Source: a virus
Direction: 5' to 3' (one strand)
IMG/VR virus record: IMGVR_UViG_3300037558_000967
Coordinates: 1 to 47,987 of that record
Length of the DNA stretch: 47,987 bases
Made by a program: the position numbers and the translations under genes
The notes under the pieces: model-generated
What the model was told of the DNA's origin: nothing
Databases searched by the model: none
What the model saw: the letters and a program-made list of their open reading frames with translations, nothing else
Shown here: piece after piece, positions 16,085-22,023 of the stretch
How positions within the stretch are numbered: the first letter of the stretch is position 1
Layout: each line of letters begins with the position of its first letter

Positions 16085-16404
16085 TCAAAATTGATCCTCC
16101 TTTAAAGGTTCAAGCTAAAGATGGCCGCTACTGCGAACCTCCACTTCCTTGTTTATAACCCCACCCTCACGGTGGTCCGGGTTTTCACACCCTTACACTC
16201 GTGGTGTGTTCGGCATCATGTTAGACGTTAAGGGGTATTACAGTCAGCACCTAAGGCCGTATGATTTACGAGCGATGATACATCTATCAAGCACCTCGAC
16301 AGGGACAGACACTTTAATTGGTGGTTGAAGTGAGAGGACTTGAACCTCTCTTTATGGAACACCACTACGTTGTAGTAGCGGCCATCTCTCATCAAGACAA
16401 CCTC
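16085..16404 (-). other. Structured non-coding spacer with hairpins
   Basis: No convincing gene lies here. Visible structure includes CCACC-CTCAC-GGTGG (16161-16175), CACACC (16186-16191) with GGTGTG (16203-16208), and an inverted repeat AGGTTC/GAACCT around 16107-16140. A 13-base inverted repeat GATGGCCGCTACT (16120-16132) recurs on the other strand at 16374-16386. The right end holds a tRNA-like element. No T-run follows the hairpins on the minus strand. It separates the 260-residue gene from the ligase block and may control passage of transcripts or their processing. Confidence 0.55.
16322..16394 (-). ncRNA. tRNA-like element lacking a D-arm
   Basis: On the minus strand a T-arm AGAGG-TTCAAGT-CCTCT is followed by CACTTCA, then A and an encoded CCA. 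The 5' piece TGATGAG pairs with CACTTCA at 5 of 7 positions. The middle is one long hairpin, CGCTAC-TACAAC-GTAGTG, with a 6-base loop, and there is no D-arm. It may be a decayed tRNA, a tRNA mimic or a chance likeness; no anticodon can be assigned. Confidence 0.35.
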
Positions 16405-17187
16405 TTACGAGGCCGTCACGGGAGCCGACTTCTTAGCAGCAACACTAAACGGTGCGGGTTTGGACGCCGCAGCAGGCTTCAGATTAGCTGCCTCCCGTTG
16501 GGTAGCAAGCTGTTGTGGCTGATTCGAGCGACGACCAGCAAGAGTGATAGGCACTCCTTCCTTCTCCAGCTCAGCGCGGGAGTAGAACACACCCTTGGGA
16601 AGCTCGTTGTACAGCTTCGTGTGAACCTCGGTCTGCTCCGTAGCCAGCTTCTTCCCGTCAGGGATGGTCTGCCATGCTTCGGGGACGACCTGATCCAGCT
16701 CGGTCCACTGGGACGGAGGAGTGAACGGGTCTTTGATGCGGCCTGCCGAGATGTTACGGAACAGAGCGAACAGGTAGTTCGGCTTCGGTGAAACCTTGCC
16801 TTCAAGTTTCGAGCCAGTGTATACCGAGTTGTCAATAGCTCGGATGAACTCAAAACCCTCTTCCTTGAGAATCTTGAGCCACTTGTACCCAACACTCTCT
16901 TTGTGTGTTACCTGCCACTCGGTCAGGATAGCGAAGAAAGCGTGGTTGGGCATGTCGTTGCTGTTGAACGTGCCGTACCGCAGACGCTGGCGGAAGATTT
17001 CGCCGTACGTCTTGCCTGCGAACTTCGGCCCGCCCTCACTGTGGGGGATGGGATTGCCACCGTCTCCGCCGACCAGCTCGATGCTGGCCTTCTCGTCGGG
17101 ATCGACCTTGAAGTTCTGAATGATGTCTGCTGCACAACAACCCCAGTATGCGCCGGGAATACTACTGCCAAAACGTAAAAACTCCAT
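16405..17187 (-). CDS. Conserved-looking hypothetical protein (260 aa)
   Basis: I do not recognise a named family. The N-terminus MEFLRFGSSIPGAYWGCCAA has a Cys pair and is glycine- and aromatic-rich. The middle contains ELVGGDGGNP and NYLFALFRNISAGRIKDPFT, and the last 50 residues are a low-complexity Ala/Lys/Pro/Gln tail. There is no membrane segment. It starts at ATG 17187 overlapping the upstream stop (TAATG). Its place beside the peptide cassette makes it a possible substrate or partner, but a virion or host-takeover role is equally possible. Confidence 0.8.
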   Translation of the reverse strand: MEFLRFGSSIPGAYWGCCAADIIQNFKVDPDEKASIELVGGDGGNPIPHSEGGPKFAGKTYGEIFRQRLRYGTFNSNDMPNHAFFAILTEWQVTHKESVGYKWLKILKEEGFEFIRAIDNSVYTGSKLEGKVSPKPNYLFALFRNISAGRIKDPFTPPSQWTELDQVVPEAWQTIPDGKKLATEQTEVHTKLYNELPKGVFYSRAELEKEGVPITLAGRRSNQPQQLATQREAANLKPAAASKPAPFSVAAKKSAPVTAS

Positions 17188-17399
17188 TAGAATGTTACCT
17201 CCAGTGTGTCGCCTTCATAGATTTCCTCGCCTTTAAGTTCTTTAAGGGTTTTATAATCTCTTATTACGCTCTCCTCACCGTTGAGATTGCACCTGCCATA
17301 AATCTTCCCGTCTCTTTCGTAGTAGATACAATTTTCGATTAATGTTGCGACTGGTTTACGTTTCCCACAATCTTTTTTAATTTTGAATCTGTTGTTCAC
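17187..17399 (-). CDS. Small hypothetical protein (70 aa)
   Basis: The product begins MNNRFKIKKDCGKRK and continues beta-rich, with three Cys. GTG 17399 follows AGGA by 7 bases and is preferred to the upstream TTG. It is coupled to the next gene by a TAATG overlap. It lies just left of a plus-strand promoter, so it may be exposed to antisense transcription. Function unknown. Confidence 0.65.
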   Translation of the reverse strand: MNNRFKIKKDCGKRKPVATLIENCIYYERDGKIYGRCNLNGEESVIRDYKTLKELKGEEIYEGDTLEVTF

Positions 17400-17438
17400 G
17401 TTAATTTCCTTTCTTTTCAATAGTTAGTGATTTTTTAC

Positions 17439-17466
17439 TTGACAAATCTGAAAAATGTGATATAAT
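17439..17466 (+). promoter_or_regulatory. Consensus sigma70 promoter facing against the leftward operon
   Basis: TTGACA (17439-17444) and TATAAT (17461-17466) are perfect with 16 bases between. It points right, while every gene nearby is on the minus strand, so its transcript would be antisense to the 179-residue gene and the gamma-glutamylcyclotransferase gene. Downstream it resembles the late promoter (TATAATAT, then TATAGAG). Confidence 0.85.
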
Positions 17467-17496
17467 ATCTTTATAGAGCACCGTCCCTAAAGATAT
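17465..17496. repeat. 9-bp inverted repeat at the antisense promoter start
   Basis: ATATCTTTA (17465-17473) and TAAAGATAT (17488-17496) are perfect inverted arms 14 bases apart. They overlap the -10 box and the expected transcription start of the plus-strand promoter. It could be an operator for a dimeric regulator, or a hairpin in the leftward RNA. Confidence 0.6.
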
Positions 17497-17506
17497 ACAC
17501 TAAGAG

Positions 17507-18046
17507 TTAAGAACTAAGGAAGGGGGCCGGAGCAGGCTTCTTTGTGTTCTTCTTTTTCTTTTTGTTGTACCTTTCGTAGTACTTCGGGTCCATACGGAGC
17601 TGGAAACAGATAACGTAGTTGCCAGAGTTGCTGTTGTACCATCTGTTCACCTTTCGGAACCCGAGGGCTCGGATTATTGGAAACCACTCCCTCTGACTAA
17701 ACCAATCACTGTTGTTCAGATACTTTTCCTCGATTTTTTGTTTCGGGTCTTTCTCACACTTGTGGCCTCCACCATAACCATCAACCAAGGTTATCTGAAA
17801 TACTTCATAAACCTTTTCTTCTCGGATATGTTTAAGCATATCTCTGAGGCGCTCTCGGGCAGTCTGCTTAGGAAACCTGAAAAAGAACGCGTCTTTGTCT
17901 CTGTATCCGTGGTCGCCTCCGTACTCGTGGTTACCGGGTTCCCCAGTTTCGTAAGGTTCGAAAACTTCGTCAGGGTTTGATCCAAACCCAAATATGTGTT
18001 TCAGTCCGCAGCAGTTACCGCCGTCAGCTACACAACGAATAGTCAT
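17507..18046 (-). CDS. Hypothetical protein (179 aa) with Cys-rich start and Lys-rich tail
   Basis: The product starts MTIRCVADGGNCCGLKHIFG, with three Cys, followed by acidic and glycine-rich stretches. It ends with a run of lysines and a Pro/Ala tail. No family is recognised. ATG 18046 lies 1 base after the stop of the gamma-glutamylcyclotransferase gene, so the two are probably co-translated, which hints at membership of the cassette. Confidence 0.75.
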   Translation of the reverse strand: MTIRCVADGGNCCGLKHIFGFGSNPDEVFEPYETGEPGNHEYGGDHGYRDKDAFFFRFPKQTARERLRDMLKHIREEKVYEVFQITLVDGYGGGHKCEKDPKQKIEEKYLNNSDWFSQREWFPIIRALGFRKVNRWYNSNSGNYVICFQLRMDPKYYERYNKKKKKNTKKPAPAPFLSS

Positions 18047-18047
18047 G

Positions 18048-18422
18048 TTACACTACCTCCTTCTTCTGCTCGATCAAGTGACAGTTTTGTCCTTTTTCGT
18101 CACCAGTGAACTCAAGCCAATCACCTGACTTAATGAGCCGGTCCAGCGGAGGCTCACCGTTGTAGACATATATGAAGTCATCACCCACTCTCTCACGAAT
18201 GTAAAGAGAAACTTCAGGGGCTTCTTCCCTGTACCCCTCGTAACCGTCGAGAACAGCGAGGTGGGCATCATCGAGAATTTCGATACGCTCACACGTAATC
18301 TTCCCGTCACCGCGACAAACCCCCGGAAACCATCCGAGGTTGAACATCTGGAAGCCTTCGACTTCGACGGTTTCACCGAGGCCGGGACGCAACGTGCCGT
18401 ACACGAGAGCGGTGCGAGCCAT
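18048..18422 (-). CDS. Gamma-glutamylcyclotransferase-like protein
   Basis: The 124-residue product has the family's phosphate-loop-like motif LVYGTLRPGLG at its start and LDGYEGYR, whose Glu is the expected catalytic acid. These enzymes release 5-oxoproline from gamma-glutamyl amines or gamma-glutamyl peptides. The upstream open frame is discarded because MARTALVYGTLR is the normal family start. It is the most upstream enzyme of the peptide cassette, and together with the two glutaminase-like proteins it points to gamma-glutamyl chemistry. Confidence 0.88.
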   Translation of the reverse strand: MARTALVYGTLRPGLGETVEVEGFQMFNLGWFPGVCRGDGKITCERIEILDDAHLAVLDGYEGYREEAPEVSLYIRERVGDDFIYVYNGEPPLDRLIKSGDWLEFTGDEKGQNCHLIEQKKEVV

Positions 18423-18456
18423 CAGAACTGCACCTTGTTGTTGATACTGAGTACCT

Positions 18457-18708
18457 TCACTTGGAAGCTCCTCCTTTGTATTCGGTTGAGTGGCCGAAGC
18501 CATAGGTCTGACCACCGACGCACTTGATGTGTCCATTGGGATCAGGGACGAGCGGGGTGGGGATAGTCTTGTCACGGATACGACCTAGACGACGAAGACG
18601 ACTACGCTCTTCACGAACGTGCTTCTTACGTACACGTGCTTCAGCAGCGTTCCAAGCCTCATCTGTAAGCCCTTCATCGTAAATTTCTTTCATAGTCTTA
18701 CGAACCAT
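18457..18708 (-). CDS. Small basic hypothetical protein (83 aa)
   Basis: The product begins MVRKTMKEIYDEG, and its middle (KKHVREERSRLRRLGRIRDK) is strongly basic and could bind nucleic acid. ATG 18708 follows GGAG; a TTG two codons upstream is an alternative. It overlaps the stop region of the upstream gene. Function unknown. Confidence 0.7.
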   Translation of the reverse strand: MVRKTMKEIYDEGLTDEAWNAAEARVRKKHVREERSRLRRLGRIRDKTIPTPLVPDPNGHIKCVGGQTYGFGHSTEYKGGASK

Positions 18709-18710
18709 GT

Positions 18711-19031
18711 TCAATTTACTCCTTCTTTCACAGGCACAACAGTACCTTTCATTAGGTTGATAACGGTTTCATCGTCTCGGGTTTTCTTAGGGCTGGGGAT
18801 CTTTCGAAATCTCCAAGACACTCCAAAAGTTTTATCAGAGAAATGAAGTCGAGCAGAGGTACAATCATTTTTGTGTGGTTTTTCAGGACCGTTTAAAGGT
18901 TCAACCTCTAAAACTGTCCTGTACCTCTTCTTCCCAACAGCACTTCCTAGGCAAATTACACCGCAAGTGCACCTCCTTCGCCCTGCGTGGATAAGCTCAA
19001 CAGCGTCTCCGGGTTTGATTTCGTCAGTCAT
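18711..19031 (-). CDS. Hypothetical protein (106 aa) with CTCGVIC motif
   Basis: The product starts MTDEIKPGDAVELIHAG, followed by a Cys-rich RRRCTCGVICLG and a basic body. The start and the turn-rich beta pattern recall small SH3-like or KOW-like domains, but that is only an impression. AGAGG lies 6 bases before ATG 19031. Function unknown. Confidence 0.7.
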   Translation of the reverse strand: MTDEIKPGDAVELIHAGRRRCTCGVICLGSAVGKKRYRTVLEVEPLNGPEKPHKNDCTSARLHFSDKTFGVSWRFRKIPSPKKTRDDETVINLMKGTVVPVKEGVN

Positions 19032-19046
19032 CTTCAACCTCTTACT

Positions 19047-19160
19047 TTACTTATAAAAATAGAAGTAAGTAACAGCCAGTAAAGCGGTTGCACATACACG
19101 CAAAAGCAGCCCACCGGCTGTCATTGTTCGTGAGATGTGATCGCTAGGGAGTTTCTTCAA
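19047..19160 (-). CDS. Possible small membrane protein (37 aa)
   Basis: From TTG 19160 (AGGA 8 bases upstream) the frame reads MKKLPSDHISRTMTAGG, then a hydrophobic helix including LLAVTYFYFY, and ends in Lys. An internal ATG at 19124 would give 25 residues. The single membrane span and basic N-terminus support a real small protein, but nothing else does. Confidence 0.4.
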   Translation of the reverse strand: MKKLPSDHISRTMTAGGLLLRVCATALLAVTYFYFYK

Positions 19161-19276
19161 CTTGTTTTTCCTGATATTTCAAAAGGTTATGGTGGGTCCG
19201 GTACGTCAGTGCTTACCCGTTTGTCGGGCCTAGACCCCTTTCACCTGTAACCCACCACGTTACAAAGGAGCCCTTG
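19161..19276 (-). other. Structured non-coding spacer
   Basis: TGGTGGGT (19190-19197) and ACCCACCA (19250-19257) form a perfect 8-bp closing stem around an inner CCCG/CGGG hairpin near 19216-19230. The layout is tRNA-sized but lacks a TTC T-loop. A CCTAGCAAGGG motif (minus strand, near 19272) matches the CTAG-flanked elements further right. No gene seen. Confidence 0.45.
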
Positions 19277-19468
19277 CTAGGCGACCTTTGCCTTGTCGAT
19301 GTTACGGGTGCCGAGCAAAGCCGGAGGAAGGTAACGACCCTTGTACACCACCGGAGGGAGGGTTGTGTCCCCGTGCATGGAGCGCATCTGTTCCTGATAA
19401 CGCTTCAGGTCGTCTTTGGACGCAGGACGAACACCTTTGTTCGTGTTAGATTCGAGAGACACGCTCAT
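19277..19468 (-). CDS. Small hydrophilic hypothetical protein (63 aa)
   Basis: The product begins MSVSLESNTNKGVRPAS and has a basic C-terminus ending NIDKAKVA. AAGGAGA lies 7 bases before ATG 19468. No family is recognised. It is one of a series of short early-type genes separated by structured spacers. Confidence 0.7.
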   Translation of the reverse strand: MSVSLESNTNKGVRPASKDDLKRYQEQMRSMHGDTTLPPVVYKGRYLPPALLGTRNIDKAKVA

Positions 19469-19484
19469 GTTACTTCTCCTTTGC

Positions 19485-19799
19485 TTAGAACGAATATCTG
19501 TTTTTACCCCAAATTTCTACAAGGTTTCCAGTTTTTCGAGACACGAAAGTGTCAAGTTTGTGCCACCCTGTACACTGAAGTACTCGTATTTGGTAGGTAT
19601 TATCTGTACAAACTGTGCAGAGCATATAGTCGAAAAACATTTCATTGAAGCAATAGTGCTGTCTTTCTCGATTAGCTTTTTTAGCTAAACCTTTGCTTCT
19701 TTTTTCAGGTGGAAGAAACACTGAATGAGACACAGCTACTTGCGAGCAACCCGGAAGAGGTGTTATTTCCCCTAGCACACCGTTGAAATTATGTCTCAT
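19485..19799 (-). CDS. Hypothetical protein (104 aa)
   Basis: The product begins MRHNFNGVLGEITPLPG, with a basic centre (PPEKRSKGLAKKANRER) and four Cys in the second half (HYCF, LCTVC and QCTG). ATG 19799 follows GGGAAG by 6 bases and comes 1 base after the stop of the upstream 51-residue gene. Function unknown; metal binding is possible. Confidence 0.7.
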   Translation of the reverse strand: MRHNFNGVLGEITPLPGCSQVAVSHSVFLPPEKRSKGLAKKANRERQHYCFNEMFFDYMLCTVCTDNTYQIRVLQCTGWHKLDTFVSRKTGNLVEIWGKNRYSF

Positions 19800-19800
19800 G

Positions 19801-19956
19801 CTACTTCCCTTGTTTAGTGACAGCCCAAGTCGTGCCGTCAGCACGGCGAAGAGGCCAGCAGTCGTCAGAACTAGTCCTAGCGACACGAGTACCGCTACCG
19901 TTGTAAAATGATTCCCTAGCAGGGACGACGAACGTTGGTGTGAAGTGTGTTGTCAT
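19801..19956 (-). CDS. Small hypothetical protein (51 aa)
   Basis: The frame starts MTTHFTPTFVVPARESFYN and ends VTKQGK. Its ATG follows the stop of the upstream gene by 1 base, with GGAGG 10 bases before, and its TAG precedes the next ATG by 1 base, so it fits exactly between two genes. It ends SSDDCWPLRRADGTTWAV in its second half. Function unknown. Confidence 0.65.
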   Translation of the reverse strand: MTTHFTPTFVVPARESFYNGSGTRVARTSSDDCWPLRRADGTTWAVTKQGK

Positions 19957-19957
19957 G

Positions 19958-20137
19958 TTACACGTGCCTCCTTACCACTAACCTAGACACACCACAGTGA
20001 GAGTGGTGATAGAACAAAGCTTTCCAGTCGGTGCCTCCGTCAGTGATTACGTCACCACTACGGATAGGAAACTCGGTCTCCCACTCACCTAGAGTGTCCC
20101 CGTTTTCGGTCATTACGTCTGTGATAACGGTAGCCAT
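19958..20137 (-). CDS. Small acidic hypothetical protein (59 aa)
   Basis: The product begins MATVITDVMTENGD and ends VVRRHV. GGAG lies 8 bases before ATG 20137, which is chosen over the longer open frame. Function unknown. Confidence 0.7.
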   Translation of the reverse strand: MATVITDVMTENGDTLGEWETEFPIRSGDVITDGGTDWKALFYHHSHCGVSRLVVRRHV

Positions 20138-20163
20138 AGAACTTACTCCAAGTCGTTGAGAAA

Positions 20164-20466
20164 TCACCTAAACCTGTTCTTCCAGTCCCAGTCCATACGC
20201 TCTATCACTTCGCAAGTCGGGAAGTGATCCTCCTCGAAAGCGTAGATAGGGCCGTTAGCTCCTTTACACCCGTATCCAACAAGACGAGGATAAGTAGGAC
20301 TTTCGGGATTCACTGCTGTGTCGTAAGGATAGCCTGTCAGTAGCTCGCATTCACGGTCTGTGTCGCACATCAGTTCGTCACTTGGATAAGTGAGATGATA
20401 AGCCACAACAGGAGTTCCAACAGTGAAGGACGCAAGAAGCGCGTACGCAAGACAACCTTTAGGCAC
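20164..20466 (-). CDS. Probable exported or membrane-anchored Cys-rich protein
   Basis: The 100-residue product starts MPKGCLAYALLASFTVGTPV, a hydrophobic N-terminal segment that could be a signal peptide or anchor. It is followed by a domain with four or more Cys (MCDTDREC, GYGC, PTCE), suggesting disulphides outside the cytoplasm. GTG 20466 follows AAGGAAA and is preferred over the GTG 15 codons upstream, which lacks a ribosome site. A role at the host envelope, for example in superinfection exclusion, is possible but unproven. It is the first gene downstream of the hammerhead ribozyme. Confidence 0.7.
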   Translation of the reverse strand: MPKGCLAYALLASFTVGTPVVAYHLTYPSDELMCDTDRECELLTGYPYDTAVNPESPTYPRLVGYGCKGANGPIYAFEEDHFPTCEVIERMDWDWKNRFR

Positions 20467-20628
20467 GACTGGGTTTCCTTTTGTTTGTGAGGGTGAACCT
20501 TTTTTGTTCACAAGACAGTCGGCACTAGTAACCGATTTTGTTCAGGTCTTGTCTGTGACTTTACCGCATCACAGGTAGGGACGGCTATTTTAGACCACCT
20601 GCGGGCATCAACCGCCTAACACCATACA
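20467..20628 (-). other. Structured spacer downstream of the hammerhead
   Basis: Between the ribozyme and the next gene the minus strand can form CTGTGA/TCACAG, CAGGT/ACCTG and GCGG/CCGC hairpins. This would give the 3' cleavage product a structured 5' leader. No gene seen. Confidence 0.5.
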
Positions 20629-20678
20629 GGCTGTGACACTAATGTAGTGTTTCGCTTTTACAAGCTCATCAGACAGCC
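20629..20678 (-). ncRNA. Type I hammerhead ribozyme
   Basis: Reading the minus strand: stem I GGCTGT, core CTGATGA, stem II GCTT-GTAA-AAGC (a GNRA-type tetraloop), core GAAA, stem III CACTA-CAT-TAGTG closed by the A15.1-U16.1 pair, cleavage site TC, then ACAGCC, which completes stem I perfectly. Every invariant core position of the hammerhead is present and the open helix is stem I. Cleavage is expected after C17, between 20635 and 20634. It lies in the leftward transcript between the 190-residue gene and the exported-protein gene, so it would separate the two messages and leave a 5'-OH end on the downstream RNA. Confidence 0.9.
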
Positions 20679-20729
20679 AAAAATGAGCAGTTTTATCCTT
20701 CGTGCTCAGGAAGGTGGCGCTACCTAGGG

Positions 20730-21302
20730 TTAAGCAGCTTTCTTAGCCTTCGAAGCGGAACGCTTCTTAGGCGTCTCGGCGTTGTTGTTGGCCGGTTCCT
20801 TGACAGCCGGGACCTTGACCTTCGTCATCTGGCCGATAACCGACGTAACAGCGTCCGTGAGGTATTCAGGCACTTCCCCGTCGTCCAAGAGCTTCTGGAG
20901 GCGCTTCGGACCCTGTTCGACCATCTTGAGGAGAGCCTTCACGTCGAAGGGCGGACGTTCCTTGTTCTGTTCCGCGAGAACGTAGAAGGGAGTTGCACGG
21001 GCTTCTTCGATGTTGAATGGCACGTACAGCTTGGTTCCTTCCTTGTGCATGCGCGAGGCCCAGTCGTCGCTGTTCTTCACCACGATAGGTGAGAACTTGG
21101 CAAACCACATGATGAGCATTTCACGACGCATAGACGCCGGGAGAGCCATCACGAGGCCTTGTGCAGTCGAACAATCCTTGTGCTCTTTGGCGTGTTCAAG
21201 GATCATCATAGCTGTTTCGTGAACGTACTTGTTCGCTTTGTCGTAAGACGCGGCGATGGTAACGAAACGTGCAGCCATACGGGCATTAAAAGACTTCGCC
21301 AT
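20730..21302 (-). CDS. Hypothetical early protein (190 aa) with Lys/Ala tail
   Basis: The product begins MAKSFNARMAARFVTIAASY, is largely helical and ends in a Lys/Ala/Ser tail (KKRSASKAKKAA) like those of DNA-binding or virion-associated proteins. No family is recognised. It is the largest gene of the early leftward group, with GGAAAGG ahead of ATG 21302, and lies immediately upstream of the hammerhead ribozyme. Confidence 0.78.
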   Translation of the reverse strand: MAKSFNARMAARFVTIAASYDKANKYVHETAMMILEHAKEHKDCSTAQGLVMALPASMRREMLIMWFAKFSPIVVKNSDDWASRMHKEGTKLYVPFNIEEARATPFYVLAEQNKERPPFDVKALLKMVEQGPKRLQKLLDDGEVPEYLTDAVTSVIGQMTKVKVPAVKEPANNNAETPKKRSASKAKKAA

Positions 21303-21340
21303 AGTAGTTTCAACCTTTCCTACAGTTACGTAGTTGTGCT

Positions 21341-21358
21341 CCTAGCGGACTTGCTAGG
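21341..21358. repeat. CCTAGC/GCTAGG hairpin
   Basis: A perfect 6-bp stem, CCTAGC-GGACTT-GCTAGG, sits in the gap between two minus-strand genes. The tetranucleotide CTAG recurs in nearly every gap of the 19-22 kb region. There is no T-run, so a processing or regulatory hairpin is more likely than a terminator. Confidence 0.55.
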
Positions 21359-21390
21359 GGAGAACCTACGGACAAACAGTGACTAAGGGT

Positions 21391-21627
21391 TTAAATGTCG
21401 TTTCGAGAACGGAAGATTTCACGGGTTACGCGATAGACTTCCGTGATGTTACCAAGCATCACAGCTTCATTGTCTGTAGTCTTAGCTTTCTTCAACGCAG
21501 CGATTGCGTCGTCAATTTTTGTTACTTCCAAAGGGGAAGCAGCGCGAGGCGCTAGTTTAGGGCGGGCAGTGCTACTGCCAACCCGTATGTTGTTGTTGAT
21601 TCTCTGGTGAGAGCAACGTGTTCCCAT
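21391..21627 (-). CDS. Small hypothetical protein (78 aa)
   Basis: The product begins MGTRCSHQRINNNIRVG, with a basic first half and a helical second half (KIDDAIAALKKAKTTDNEAV). GGAGA lies 7 bases before ATG 21627. Function unknown. Confidence 0.7.
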   Translation of the reverse strand: MGTRCSHQRINNNIRVGSSTARPKLAPRAASPLEVTKIDDAIAALKKAKTTDNEAVMLGNITEVYRVTREIFRSRNDI

Positions 21628-21671
21628 GAGATTTCTCCTTTCAAAAGAGATAGTTACCCATAGGTTCTCCA

Positions 21672-21700
21672 CTAGCAAGGGTTCAAAGGCTCACTAGGCG
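21672..21700 (+). repeat. 29-base imperfect inverted repeat, left copy
   Basis: The sequence runs CTAGCAAGGGTTCAAAGG, then CTCACTAGGCG. It matches the minus strand of 21931-21959 at 26 of 29 positions. The two copies flank the 63-residue gene in opposite orientation. Each copy begins with CTAG and has a second CTAG near its end. Confidence 0.75.
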
Positions 21701-21717
21701 GACGGGACAAGCCCGTC
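21701..21717. repeat. GACGGG hairpin at a gene end
   Basis: GACGGG-ACAAG-CCCGTC is a perfect 6-bp stem that overlaps the stop codon of the 63-residue gene on the minus strand. A related sequence, TTGACGGGCTTGTCAA, occurs near 22077-22092. There is no T-run. Confidence 0.5.
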
Positions 21718-21907
21718 ACACCTTTATTACACGCGGATTGGTGAAGTTGTAAAAGCCTTTACCATTAGGGTATTTTTTACCCGTACCGTCTTCGTTTAAG
21801 TAACGACGTTGGAATGCGTCCAGACTTTCAAACGCAAGGTCTATACCTACGTTTCGGTCTAGATAGTAGAAAGTTTCGCCGTTCTTTTCATAATCTACGT
21901 TAAACAC
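21716..21907 (-). CDS. First small gene of the leftward unit (63 aa)
   Basis: The product begins MFNVDYEKNGETFYYLD, is polar and aromatic-rich, and ends NFTNPRVIKV. The start is GTG 21907 with GGGAG 9 bases upstream. It is the first gene read from the leftward promoter at 23.0 kb and is flanked by 29-base inverted repeats. Function unknown. Confidence 0.65.
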   Translation of the reverse strand: MFNVDYEKNGETFYYLDRNVGIDLAFESLDAFQRRYLNEDGTGKKYPNGKGFYNFTNPRVIKV

Positions 21908-21930
21908 AGCAATAGCTCCCTAAGAGGTTA

Positions 21931-21959
21931 CGCCTAGAGAGCCTTCGAACCATTGCTAG
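21931..21959 (-). repeat. 29-base imperfect inverted repeat, right copy
   Basis: On the minus strand this reads CTAGCAATGGTTCGAAGG, then CTCTCTAGGCG. It differs from the 21672-21700 copy at three positions only. It lies just upstream of the ribosome site of the 63-residue gene. Confidence 0.75.
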
Positions 21960-22023
21960 GGTTTTTGCTTTCGCGGGAGCCGCCACACATCCGTAACTGC
22001 CGATTGACCGAAGCCACCCGCTA

